64,000 nt of DNA from Acridotheres tristis (lineage: Eukaryota > Chordata > Aves > Passeriformes > Sturnidae): NCBI GenBank assembly GCA_037013685.1, contig CM072891.1:14670501-14734500 (forward strand), read 5' to 3'. Shown here in pieces: positions 39,846-50,590 of the stretch (positions are counted from its first letter, which is position 1; each line of letters begins with the position of its first letter). A program made the position numbers and the translations under genes. Under the pieces are notes generated by a model. The model was given only the letters and a program-made list of their open reading frames with translations. It was not told the DNA's origin and searched no databases.

Positions 39846-39870
39846 TTAAAGATATCTCAGATATCTTTAA
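39846..39870. repeat. 25-bp near-perfect palindrome
   Basis: TTAAAGATATCT (39846-39857), a single central C, and the exact reverse complement (39859-39870) make a 12-bp arm palindrome. It is AT-rich and contains two GATATC sites. No function is evident. Confidence 0.9.
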
Positions 39871-39908
39871 ATACAAAAATAGGGAAAGACTTCCAAGTTC
39901 TAGAAAAG

Positions 39909-39962
39909 GTAAAGGTGGCTTCTAAAAAAAGGTGGCTTCCTAAAAAAAAAAAAAAAAAAAAA
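39909..39962 (+). repeat. Short tandem repeat followed by poly(A) tract
   Basis: Two copies of aaaggtggcttc, each followed by A-rich sequence, lead into an uninterrupted run of about 21 A (39942-39962). The A-run could be a microsatellite or the tail of an unrecognised retrocopy. A 96-codon frame (39635-39925) ends just upstream but is not a protein I recognise. Confidence 0.75.
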
Positions 39963-40628
39963 GACTATTTAAACTGAAAATAGTTTCTTAGTCTTCTGAG
40001 TTTTGTATATCTTTAATGAAATCAGTTAGAACTTTACTTTCATCCTGAATGACTTAGTGAAGTAGGAGAAACAAAAGCCTGCTAACAGAGAAAAGAAGGA
40101 AGACCAAGATTTAACAATGAAGGCCACCTGATGTCATGATGCAGTGTGAGTTTAATGGGTGTTTTAATGTTCAGTGCTCCAGTGAATGACAGATACTGCT
40201 CCTAATTCCCTTTTATTATGATTTATCCTAATCTACATTGGTAGATTACCATGATTTCCACCTGTGCTTTCAAACAGACCACACTTATTTCAGTTTAAGC
40301 ACTACAAATGTGATGATGGTGAAAGTAAAATCTCTGTGAGAAAATGCAGCACTCCTGTGTTACTCCTGGAGGAGCGTGCAGCATTCCTGAATTTAAAATA
40401 ACATTCATCTTTGGAACAGAGAAGGCAGTTTCATAAGATTAAAACCGTACTAGGTTGCATGACCTATATATGCTTACCTTGGGCATGTGATGAAAATCAC
40501 CCCAAGAATAAAACTAAGCAGAGGTATTGAACGTACATCAAAGAATCTGTGAAGGAATTTTCTCTTTCTGACCATTCAGGAGCATTCTGGCAGTCACACT
40601 CCTACCACCAGACACATTCACTGCTGGG

Positions 40629-40660
40629 ACTGAAGCCACTGCACAGCAGGTGGCTTCAGT
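40629..40660. repeat. Inverted repeat, 11-bp perfect stem
   Basis: ACTGAAGCCAC (40629-40639) and its exact reverse complement (40650-40660) are separated by a 10-base loop. The stem is mixed in composition, so it is less likely to be a low-complexity accident than AT-rich ones, but it is short for a microRNA precursor. Confidence 0.85.
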
Positions 40661-40933
40661 GACCTGACAGGATTGATTCCCTCCCTGCTCACCCCACACT
40701 CATGCAGTCAGACAAGATTTCCTTACCAGCTCAGTTTTCGAGTCCCCATAATAAGAGTCTCAGACATCGTGTTCCTCAAATTATTTTATTCACAGTGCTG
40801 TAGCACAGAAACAGCTTGAGCTGAGGAGCGGCCTCAAACAAAGGAATCCCGGGGATTGTATACTCTCTTGTAATGTATGCAATCTAAGCACACTGAAAGT
40901 CTACCTGCATTAAATGTATTCCTCAACAAAGCT

Positions 40934-42050
40934 TATCATTTAGGTTGGAACATACCTCTAAAATAATGAAGTGCAACCATTAGCCCAACACTTCCAAGTC
41001 CACCATAAAACCATGTCTCTAATTGCCACATCTGCAAGTCTTTTAAATATGTCCAGGAATGGTGATTCCACCACTTCCCTGGAAGCCTGTACCAATACTT
41101 GACAACCCTTTCCTTGAAGATTTTTTTCCTGCTATCCAATCTAAATCTCCCCTGGTGCAACTTGGGGCCAATTTCTCTGGTCCTACAATTTTTCACCTGG
41201 GAGAAAAGACCAAACCTCACCTCAACACAGCATCCTTTCAGGCAGCTGTAGAGTGATAAGATCTTCCCTCAGCCTCCTTTTGCCCAGTTTAAACATCCTC
41301 AGCTTCAGCTGCTTCTCCTAAGTCTTGTGCTCCAGACCCTTCCCCAGCTCCACTGCCCTTCTCTGGACATGCTCCAACACCTCAATATCCTTCTTGTCAT
41401 GAGGGGCCCAAAACTGGACACAAGACTTGAGGTGTGGCCTCACCAGTACTGAGTACAGTGGGACAATCACTGCCCTGGTCCTGCTGGCCACATTCTTGTT
41501 GATCCAGGCCAGGATGCACTGGCCTTGTTGGCTACCTGGCCACACACTGGCTCATGCTCAGATGCTGTTCAGGTCCCTATGTGCTTTTCCACAGGGCAGT
41601 TTCCCAGCCACCCTTCCCCATCCTGTACCACTGCATGGGGTTGTTGTGACCCAAGTGCAGGACCTGGCACTTCACCTTGTTGAACCTGACACAACTGGGG
41701 GCAGCCCAACAATCCAGCCTGTCCAGATCCCTCTGCAGAGCCTTCCTGCCCTCCAGCAGATCAGCACTCCTGCCCCACACCGTGCCATCTGTGAACTGAC
41801 TGAGGGTGCACACAGTCCTCTTGTCCAGGTAATTGATACAGATATTACACAGGGCTGTGTGCAGTACTGAGCCCCAGGGAACACCACTGTGACTGTCTGC
41901 CAGCTGGCTTCATACCTGTCACTAATGCTGCCCACGGGCTTCTTAACTCTGTGAGGGGACGTGGCTGCTACAACTCCTGGTCCTGCCCCGGTCTCATCAG
42001 CCACTGTCGCTGCCAGCTCCTGGCAGCTCCCTCAGGACAGCTTTAACAAC
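40934..42050 (-). mobile_element. CR1 LINE, longer fragment with RT domain remnants
   Basis: This is the longest CR1 copy in the window, on the minus strand. The plus strand starts with the inverted CR1 tail (cattt aggttggaacatacctc). Going up the element, minus-strand frames encode ERVVKYWYRLP (40936-41220), then [12 protein letters not shown] and [14 protein letters not shown] with EHVQRRAV (41318-41545), then LQRDLDRLDCWA and VKCQVLHLGHNNP (41577-41813). The catalytic box reads FTDG near 41784-41795, where an active CR1 has two aspartates, so the second catalytic Asp has become Gly. Frame breaks separate the pieces. CR1 similarity weakens beyond about 41935, and the last 100 bases or so are GC-rich but not clearly CR1. 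The 147-codon plus-strand frame at 41427-41870 is an antisense shadow. Confidence 0.93.
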
Positions 42051-45000
42051 GCTGAAATAGCTTATAAATTCAACTTGAGTTTTGTCAAGCTCTTCATGTC
42101 ACTTTTACAGAAACCTACATAAAGAGATTTTATCCGTTTTAATTAAGGAATAACAGGAACCGACTTAGTAAAGGATCAAATCTAAAATTAAACAAAATAA
42201 TTTTTCACATTCCTAGTTTGACAGGATTCTCTGGGAAAGGGGGATTTTATGCCATATGAAGAAAAATAATCTGAATTGATAGATTTTATGCATCTGGTTT
42301 TGTAGTTCGAGATTAAAGTCTATGCTGTACTGCATGCAGTTTCGTCTTGAGTTGTAAGATACTTGTAAGATTTGGTCACAACTGCAACACTGATCAGAAA
42401 TAATAATTCGGTGTGTTAAATGTTTCAGAAACCAGCTTAAAGTCAATCAGCACATCCAAGTGGAAATGAGCTTAAAGTGGTAATCAGCCAGCCACCCTTA
42501 CATTATATATGTCTTTCTAGTGTTTATTTATTCAGCAAAGATAGGTAGACAGCTGGTATGAGCAAAACAGTTGTCAATTTAGTTAAAATCTAACCTGTCA
42601 GATGGAACAACACATGCTAAAATAACATACCTTAGAATCATCACTCAGGAGATAAAAGCTGTGAGGAGCTGAAATTCCATTCCACAGAAGAAGTCATACT
42701 TGAACATGTGTGGAAGTTAAATAATTTCAAAATTTTCAGAAAAAAAAAAATTAAAATTCTTTGCTCCTGACAAAAAATAATTTCAGACCCTTTGCACTAT
42801 CATAGGACATAGTACATTATCAAAGTATTTGAAGTAAGTGATTTCAAAATACAGCGTGAACTGTTGTGTTTTGATGTTTAATTGAATGTTACATGAGTTA
42901 TAAAAGCTTTTGAGTTGTAGGAAAGCTGCAGGAGACAAACACTTCTCATTTAACAGTGTTAACACAATGTCAGTTGTGGCTTCCCCCAGATAATCCCACA
43001 TGCTGCTTGTTTAACTGTGATTTTCAAAATACTAAACATGTACCATGAAGTAAGGTTTTATCTTCTATATTCATTTATTAAATTAGCTCCTAGCATCTGT
43101 ATTCAATCTTTAATGATTTTATTACAGTCAGTTGAACTTACCAGTTCGGCAAATTTCTCCAGAAATAAATTTTTACTAGAATGAACTGGGAATGAGATGG
43201 TATGGAAAAGACACATGTATTGGTAGGTTTTTGGTTGTTTGGTTGTTGGTGGGTTTTTTGTTTGTTTGTTTTTGTGTTGTTGTTGTTGTTCTCTTTTTTG
43301 GTGGAAACAAGCAACCTTTATATTCTAGTTTAATTTAAAATCTTTTTTAATCTAAGGACTATAACAGAAAGCTTTTCAAACTTATGGTTATACCTGTACT
43401 AATACCTTTAATCTGCAGGAGTCTTCCACTGTGCACGTCAGTCTCACTGAAGGCTTTCCCATGCATATAAAGTTGCCTAAAAAAAGCCTTTGTGGGGACT
43501 ATAACCAACCATTGTCAAAAGTAAAGAAGCACCATTTATATATTTTTATAAGCACAACCATATACAAACCATTTCCCTTACAAAGCATTTATATTACAAA
43601 GCATTTACATTATATCATGTGCCTAAAAAATTGAATTTATTTTCAGACCCTTACATTCTTGGGTAAGTCTACCCATCCAAGCAATCGCCTTGTGAATTTT
43701 GAGGTGGGTCAAGATTTCTTTGTAAATATATTTTGCCCCTCAAACAAAAGTACAACTATCAACTGCATGCAAAATCTTAGCTTGTTTCAGAAGTTATTAG
43801 TGCCTGAAAATGAACATGCAAACTGATACACAACAGTAAATATATATTTCTAGGGAGAGAAAGGGAGAGCAGGTTGCAGCTGTAACCTCACTGCCGTTAG
43901 CAGTGGCTCTCTAAGAGGGTCAGGGCAGTTTGTCAGCCTGATGTCAGGTCTTGGTGACAGGTAGAGATTGGCTTTTTTTCAGAGCATTAGAGTAGCCTGA
44001 TTTATAAAACATGGACCAAATAGTTGATGCTAAGGAATCCTGTTTCTTTTGCTTACAAAATCAAATCCAAGTTGAAGGGTTTTAGCTCACATAGAAGAAA
44101 ATAAATAAAGTAGAATTAAGTGTGCCTGTTTTTTGCCTTATCTTTCTCCAGTAGCTGGGGTTTTTGTTGTTTGTTTTTGAGTTTTGTTTGTTGGGGATTT
44201 TTTGTCACTTTTGACAAAAATGCAAGGATTCTGATATTTTTATCTTTTCAGAAATGCACTGTATAACTCAGCTCTTTCCCAGCTGATTTCACATCTACTC
44301 ACTTGAAATGTTCTGCATGGTAATACAGCCTGCTGCTTGTGTATTTACCATGACACCTTTCAGTGCAGTGTATGTCAATTGGCTTTTTCTCTCCAGTCTG
44401 CAAAAAATAGTCTTTTGAGATAGTGTTTAAAATCAACCTCTGTGTGGGCTTTTTTCATTTGTTTTTTATTGCTTGGTTGACCAGTTGTATGTTTATTTGA
44501 TATGATAATTATCTAACAGGGTTAACAGGTTCCTAATAATTGGCTATCGTGCTTTCCCATTTAATGTATTATTATTCTTTGGTATCACTTACTATTTGTC
44601 AGGTAATTAACTTTTTCAAAGCAAAAGGCCTTGCTGTTTTTTCACTATTTTTCCAGCTTTATTAATTCAATAGAAAATTTTAAAATATCTTTATATAATA
44701 CTTAATACATTGTTTTCTACTTGAAGACATGAAAATCTAGAAGGCAGAGCATTTTCGTGTAATTTCAAATAAAGTAAAAGCCTGGAGTTAGTTAAAACAA
44801 GCCTTACACCATACTCCTTGTGTAAGTGGAAATTTTCAGGCAGATGAACTAGAATGTCACTAAAAATCCAATCAGATAAAATAATTTCAGAAATCTGAAT
44901 AATCCAGACCGGAAAGTTACAGTTACAAGGTAAACAATTGTTACTGATGTCTGGCAAGAGACTGGTTGCTGAAATATACACAATAATTTCTAAGTCCAAT

Positions 45001-46435
45001 GTTGGCAAACGATTACAGGTCAAAACAAGTAAAACTTGTCTCTTTTTTCTGAAACCTGATGACGACAGCAAAAAATCCCATTACAGACCTGTCAGTCATA
45101 ATAAGATGTGCTATGCTGAAGTGATGAAAAAACACAAATAAAAACATTCAATAATAGCTAAAGAAAATGAAAGTGTCTTCTCCCCACATAGAAGCCCTTT
45201 CTGTCTCACCCATGTCTTTGCTAATGAAAACAGATTTAAGAGGTGGGATATTTATTATGGAAGAAAGTTAAAGAAAAGGACATGTCAGTTTGATGGAAGA
45301 TGTTATTTGCGAGACAAAAACAGAACATGATATAAATTGCAAGACTAACTGAGGAAGGGCTAGCCCTGCATGGGTAATATGTATATTGTATATGGATAAT
45401 AGGTATATTCTAGTTGATGTAAACAACTTGTTATCATTCTGGACTAAAATATAGCAGAAGATTGAACCAGAGGAAATGACTGTGTGGAATATGTCTTGTA
45501 CAATACTTACCCAAATACAACTTGCTGTGAGTGAAAAATTAAATTGTTCCATATTGCTTAATGATATAATCTTGGAAGAAAAACATTGTTTACTGTGTGA
45601 GAAGTACTGTGGAGTTTATCTCAGCTTTACCACAGAAAGGCAAGTTATTCAGTCATTTGTTGGCATCTTTGAACCTTTGTTATCTATTGCCTCTTTAATG
45701 TGTGAAAGTTGGGTCAGCCTGGTCCTTTGTCTCAACTTTTGTGGTCACTAGTGGTACTTAGATGGATTTCCAGACTTCTAAAAAATTTATGACTATAAGA
45801 CAAGTGAGAACTAATTGTTTTAGAACCAATTTCCAGTTTGTATGCAAGTCTGATGTACTGATTTTTCATTTGTTTACAAGTTCATAGAGAGCCTGCATCC
45901 TTATTAAAAATCTGAAGCCCTGCTGAATAAATCCACGGATTTTATCACAGGATTACCCTCTATGTATGCTCTAGATCTAATGGTTTATCAAAACCAATCT
46001 TACAGTCTTTGCCATTATGAAAGAACTGTTTACAGAGAACAAAGAGAAACTATTTGTTAATAGAAGTCAGTTTAGAATGGATTTAAACCTAGCTGGGGAC
46101 AGTTTTCATGTATTAATTTTAAAAAGTAATCAGAGCATGCAGTGACATAAACATGCATCTCTGAACTATTTTTCCTGGAAATATATGTAGAATTCAAATT
46201 TTCACTACGGTCATAAAACTTTAATATGTAATTTTCCGGGTACTTTCAATCATATATCCTCCCCGCCCCACAAACAATCTAAACTTGCTTTCTTCTAAAG
46301 TAAACAGTAGAAGGCAGCTAAATTAGCACAAAATTGTTAGTGTAAATAGCTAGAAATAAACTTGAGCTAGACTAATTTGCAACTTGCTGCTGAAGGTTTA
46401 GTTTTGACATTAATACATCACTCCCCCCTTTCCAG
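42051..46435. other. Noncoding AT-rich DNA
   Basis: I see no supported gene. The 126-codon minus frame at 44691-45071 overlaps a plus-strand frame and has no recognisable domain. TTG-rich tracts are listed separately. Confidence 0.6.
43222..43302. repeat. TTG/TTTG-rich simple-sequence tract
   Basis: About 80 bases of G and T on the plus strand form interrupted TTG, TTTG and TTGG units, including a clean (TTG)4-5 near 43276-43290. It is the strand complement in kind of the CAA tract at 8087-8214. A weaker G/T tract lies near 44157-44203. Confidence 0.85.
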
Positions 46436-46975
46436 GTGGCACCAGGATCTCAGGAACGCTCGTTAGGCTCGGCCTTGACGAGCAGCACCTGGGCCCAGCG
46501 TCCCTGCAGTGTCTCAGAAACGCGTCTGCTCCCCGGAGCTGCTGCTGCCTAACGAGCTCCTGCTTTTTTTATATTATCAACAGCCTTGGAAACTGCTTTT
46601 ATCGCCTCAACGGCACAGCATCTTTGTTGCTGTGCTCTCAAAGAAAGTTGCCCGGCCTATGGGCAGGATGAAGCGTCGCTATGGCTCAGGCCCACTGGCC
46701 CGCGGCCTATGGACAGCGATCCAAGGTGAGCCCCTCGGAGCTCTCCTGGGCCGCAGCGAGGGCGAGCAGCGCCCGCCCTGTGAGGGGACACGGCCTGGAG
46801 CCAGCGAGCTCCTGTTCGCTGCACCCAGAGGCTGCTGAACCACCACGGATCCTGGGCTGAAACCCCCGCGCCTCCAGGCCCGGCCCTGCTCCCCCTCAGG
46901 AGACACAAAGGCACCCGAGGGGAGCCCTTCCCTGCCTTCCCGGGGAGTTTGTCACACGTACCTTGCACGACTCTG
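46436..46975. promoter_or_regulatory. Isolated CpG-island-like block, candidate promoter
   Basis: This block of about 540 bases holds roughly 35 CpG dinucleotides by my hand count and is strongly GC-rich, in sharp contrast to AT-rich, CpG-poor flanks. Preserved CpG suggests an unmethylated germline promoter, or a young GC-rich insertion. On the plus strand a consensus splice donor, CAAG|GTGAGCC, lies with its GT at 46726-46727, and a T-rich tatatta element lies near 46568-46575. Frames at 46509-46838 (plus) and 46657-46968 (minus) exist, but their translations look like GC-rich noise. It could be a lncRNA or gene first exon, or the 5' part of a retroelement that includes the following AT-rich stretch. 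I cannot decide between these. Confidence 0.55.
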
Positions 46976-47282
46976 TATGGCTGCGTGCATACAAGTGTGC
47001 AAATGCTATGGCAAATCTGCGAGAAATGCCGTTCTCTTAGGTACTTTAATAAATTAGGCCTGAAAAGAAATTTAAGTTACAAGCTAAGTTAAATGCTGGT
47101 AAGTCTTGTTCCTTTGCTAAACTGTCAAACTTTAGATATAAGTTTAAGTACTGTTAAGTTTGAGTGCTATTAAACCTTTAGGCCTTTAGTGTTTCTTAGG
47201 GTTTTCCTTTTTTAAAAAGGAATAGTAAGATAGTAAAAAAATTATATTCCTTTTTTTACCTTTGCCATTCCTACCTTTTTGT

Positions 47283-47387
47283 CACACACACACAAACACT
47301 CCTTGGTTAATTTCAGCACACACACACACTTCTCGGTAAATTTCATCATTCACAAACACACATACAGCTAGTTTAGTATATTTCATT
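47283..47387. repeat. Three imperfect 34-37-bp tandem repeats
   Basis: Units at 47283-47316, 47317-47350 and 47351-47387 each begin with a CA-rich run and end in a variant of ggtTAATTTCA (ggttaatttcag, ggtaaatttcat, agtatatttcat). Length variation is in the CA runs. Confidence 0.75.
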
Positions 47388-47602
47388 GTGGATTGATTGA
47401 CTGGGTTTTGTTTGTAGCATTTTGGTGTGCCTTAATCACCCAGTAAGAAGTAGAGTGAAGCTTGCCAATGAAATTTGTCATGCTGTTGCTTTATATTACA
47501 TCTGGTTTTTACTGATGCCCTCACTGGTGATTCTTTTAAGTGCTCTCAAACACTCCTTCATATCAGTTTTATATATCATATCATTGCCATGTTTCAAAAG
47601 CC

Positions 47603-47608
47603 AATAAA
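47603..47608 (+). promoter_or_regulatory. Candidate polyadenylation signal
   Basis: AATAAA lies in ccaataaaatc, about 1.17 kb downstream of the start of the CpG-rich block. AT-rich DNA yields such hexamers by chance, so the support is positional only. Confidence 0.35.
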
Positions 47609-47620
47609 ATCTTTACTGTA

Positions 47621-50289
47621 AAGAAAACAAAATCTGTTTTTAAAATATACAAATTCTGTGTGTATATAATTATTTTAATTACAACCATTCTTTCAGTAAT
47701 TGTGCTAAAAAGCTACCATTAAATACAGTTAAACCAAATAAAGGATGGTGAGGCTACATCCCCACTCCTCAAAGTCAGTAGAAACTTCAAGGCAGTTGGC
47801 ACAAATACTTGAATATCAAAGGAATACCCCTAGATGACAGAAAGTTTTGTTCAGATAAATTCTGTTGTTTATTTTAGGAAAAAAAAACCCTGGTATTACT
47901 TTCAAAGTCGTTATTTATCATATCAAAATGAACATAATTTGATATTTTCACTGGGAATCTGGAAAACTCATAGGATATTATCCACAGTCTTTAAAAATCA
48001 GAGTAGTCAGACATTAACATTCAGCTTTAAAATAAGGAGGTAAGTCTTCTGTTCACTTTGCATGATGTTAACTGAAAATTTTAGGACTTGCTTCTATTTT
48101 CTACTTGTATATTTAGTATTAATTAACTCTGGCATAGCACCTTAGCAAGTGTCATTAAAATTCCTTTCTTTACAGGAAATGAAAAGGAAGTAAATGTAAA
48201 TCTCATTTCACTGTCAATTTACAGATTTTTTTTGTGTGTGTGTCTTTAAAAGAAAAAAAAATCTGTTTGTTGTGTTTATGATTGACCCAGCAATTTCAAC
48301 AACAAGTAATATAAGCAGATAGGTATTAGAAAAATTAAAGACACCAAGACTAAAATCTTATCTGAATATAGAAAAAAAAGGGGTTTTTTGTTTTTTTTAA
48401 ATGCTTACCACAGCCAGGGTCTGTGAACTGAGTGTCTGTTACAGCCAAGCAAGCACAAACAGTGTGCTAAATATGGAAATACAGATCTTGGTGGTCAGAA
48501 GGAATGACAAAAAGAATTTACTAAAATATCTACAATATTTTCCTGCTGAGTTAATTTCAGAGGATAACAAAATTAACTGTATTTCTAATTTCTACTTATT
48601 TTTAAATGAACAGAGGCACCAGAAACATGTTTGACCTAAGCCTTCTCCCAGTGTTAGGGATTCCTATGATCACACACCTTCCCTCTGAACAGGTGTGTGC
48701 TAAAGAGCAAAACTGCTTTGAATTTGGACTGTCATTAGGTGTCTGAGGCAGCCCTACCTGGAATTAAAGCAGGGATAGTTCAAGTATGCCTCTGGCCAGG
48801 CTGACATGAGCTGAACTGAGAGGAGGGGACATGTTGGCATGACATAGCCAGCCAAAGGTGGGCAGTGAGTCGCCACTCTGCTACTTCCCCTGTGCAAAAC
48901 TCCCTGTGGTAGGCAGGTAGGAAGGGATGAGTGACTAGAGGTCTAGTAACCAAATAAACACCTAGATAAACCAGAGAATTTTGCAAGAAAATAAGCACAA
49001 AATTTTGCAGAATAGGGCTGGGATGTTTGCTGAAAAAGAAGAGCAGATAGGTGGATCATAGGTAACTCACATGGGATAAGGTATGGATGCCCTAATAAAC
49101 ATTTCATATAATGAATGACTAGCAGGAAAGGATTTCTACATATATAGATCCACACTTCTTTATTCTAAAGTACCCCATTGAGTAGGCTTGTGTTCTGAGT
49201 TAAGCATACTTGAAAACCTTTGCTGCTGGATATTAAAGATTAATAAATAACTTGAGACAAACTTTAGCCTTTTTCTCTTCTGCACTTCATTTTTCTCTGT
49301 TTTTTTCTTTTTTTTTTTTAATTAGATGAATACTTACCAGAAAAATTCAATACTACCTACTATTAAAAAATGCCTGTGATATTAATGAGTTTTAATTCAA
49401 TAAACAGTAGAAACATGGCAGCTACGTGCAATTACAGTACTACTACAAGGGAAAGCTATGTCCATTCCCCATGGAACAAGTAAATTTGACCTGCCAAGAA
49501 TCCATTATACCTGGTCCACTTTGGGTGCAGGTTTTGTGTAGTAAAAGCAAATGCTATGTGAAGTGTTGGTAGATCTGGTTTGAATTTTGTGAAATGTATA
49601 ATTTCCTTAGAATGAAATGAATGTCAGTGAGGGATAAATGCACAAGGTACATTGAGTTGATGAATATGCCAACTTTAAATAAAAATGGAAAGTTGAAGTC
49701 TGCATTCTGCTGTCACCTTAATGTTTCTCACAAGATGAGATAAGAGCCTCATGTCTCAGGTTAAGACCCTTCTTAGGAAACCTGAATCCTGCTTTTGTAG
49801 GTAGGATATGCCAGTTCTAATAGCCATTCCATTTGCTGAAGTTCAAAATCCTCAGCTCACCTTTCCATTTTAAATATTTGAACTTGCCCGTTAAAAAAAA
49901 AAAATCTGTAAAAAACCCAGCGTCCTGGCAATGAAAAGTATTTCTATCATTCAAGCACCAAAAGTTCTCATTTTTATTCTGTCTGACAATTTGACATAAA
50001 TAGGATGGAGATGCTACATAAGGTGATACAAAAACTGATGAATTGTCTCCTGCCTCTGGGTGCAAATCAATCATCATCGCTAAATATTATAGATCAATTA
50101 ATTTCATACTGCATGTTATGAATGGGTCCTCGTTTGAAAAGATTTCATGGTCCATGTTTATATTGCAAACAAGGATGTTTTAGACTGTTTGAGTTCCATC
50201 AATGATGGCTAGGCAGATGGGAATTACTGCTCTCATTGATAAATCAACATCAGGTCAGCATTAATTTAAAATAAGGACTGCCTTATATA
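47621..50289. other. Noncoding AT-rich DNA
   Basis: I see no supported gene or named repeat. Short frames at 48401-48634 and 48780-48998 have no domain. Poly(T) runs occur near 49310-49319. Confidence 0.6.
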
Positions 50290-50590
50290 AGAATGTGCAT
50301 GTGCTCAGGGCCCTGCCCCTCAGCTGCATTTCTGCCAAAAGTCAATCTCCTGGGGGCCTGGCAGCAGGGCCCAGGCCAGCACAGCCCAGAGCTGCTCCCC
50401 TCCGGCTGGAGGTCTTTGGGTGAGGCTCTGCAGCACCACGGTGCTGAGGCCTGGGACACAGCTGACCCTCATCCCATGGGAGCTCACCCAGGATGAGGGT
50501 CTAGTGCTAAAGCCCACTGTAAATCCTATTCCCACCACCTCACAGCTGGGCCACTACCTGGTCCTAGGCTCCTGGTCTGCATCTCAAATA
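50290..50590. other. Unexplained GC-rich block
   Basis: About 300 bases of GC-rich, CpG-poor sequence have open frames on both strands (50293-50496, 50320-50538, 50420-50608). No domain is recognisable. It resembles the block at 14160-14640 in composition only; I saw no shared sequence. Confidence 0.4.

Larger units (their letters stand above)
35971..40933. other. Noncoding AT-rich DNA
   Basis: I see no supported gene. Frames at 36558-36767, 38280-38585 and 38772-39041 lack domains. A palindrome, a poly(A) tract and a hairpin inside this stretch are listed separately. Confidence 0.6.
46976..47620 (+). other. AT-rich unit after the CpG block, with repeats and polyadenylation signal
   Basis: The sequence changes abruptly to a TTAAGT/TTTAAGT-rich stretch (47070-47160), then three imperfect CA-rich repeats (47283-47387), and reaches AATAAA at 47603-47608 within agccaataaaatc. 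The order GC-rich start, AT-rich body and polyadenylation signal suggests one transcribed or retroelement unit of about 1.2 kb with the CpG block. It vaguely resembles avian LTR-retroelement sequence that I have seen, but I could not identify a family or termini. Confidence 0.35.

Noticed and set aside
41427..41870. Longest open frame in the window (147 codons, plus strand)
   Set aside because: It lies antisense to a CR1 copy whose real coding remnants are on the minus strand, so it is a shadow frame.
44691..45071. 126-codon minus-strand frame
   Set aside because: It has no recognisable domain, overlaps a plus-strand frame, and has AT-rich chance composition.
46509..46838. 109-codon protein from the CpG-rich block
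   Set aside because: GC-rich DNA stays open by chance, the minus strand is equally open, and a splice donor interrupts the frame. No domain is seen.
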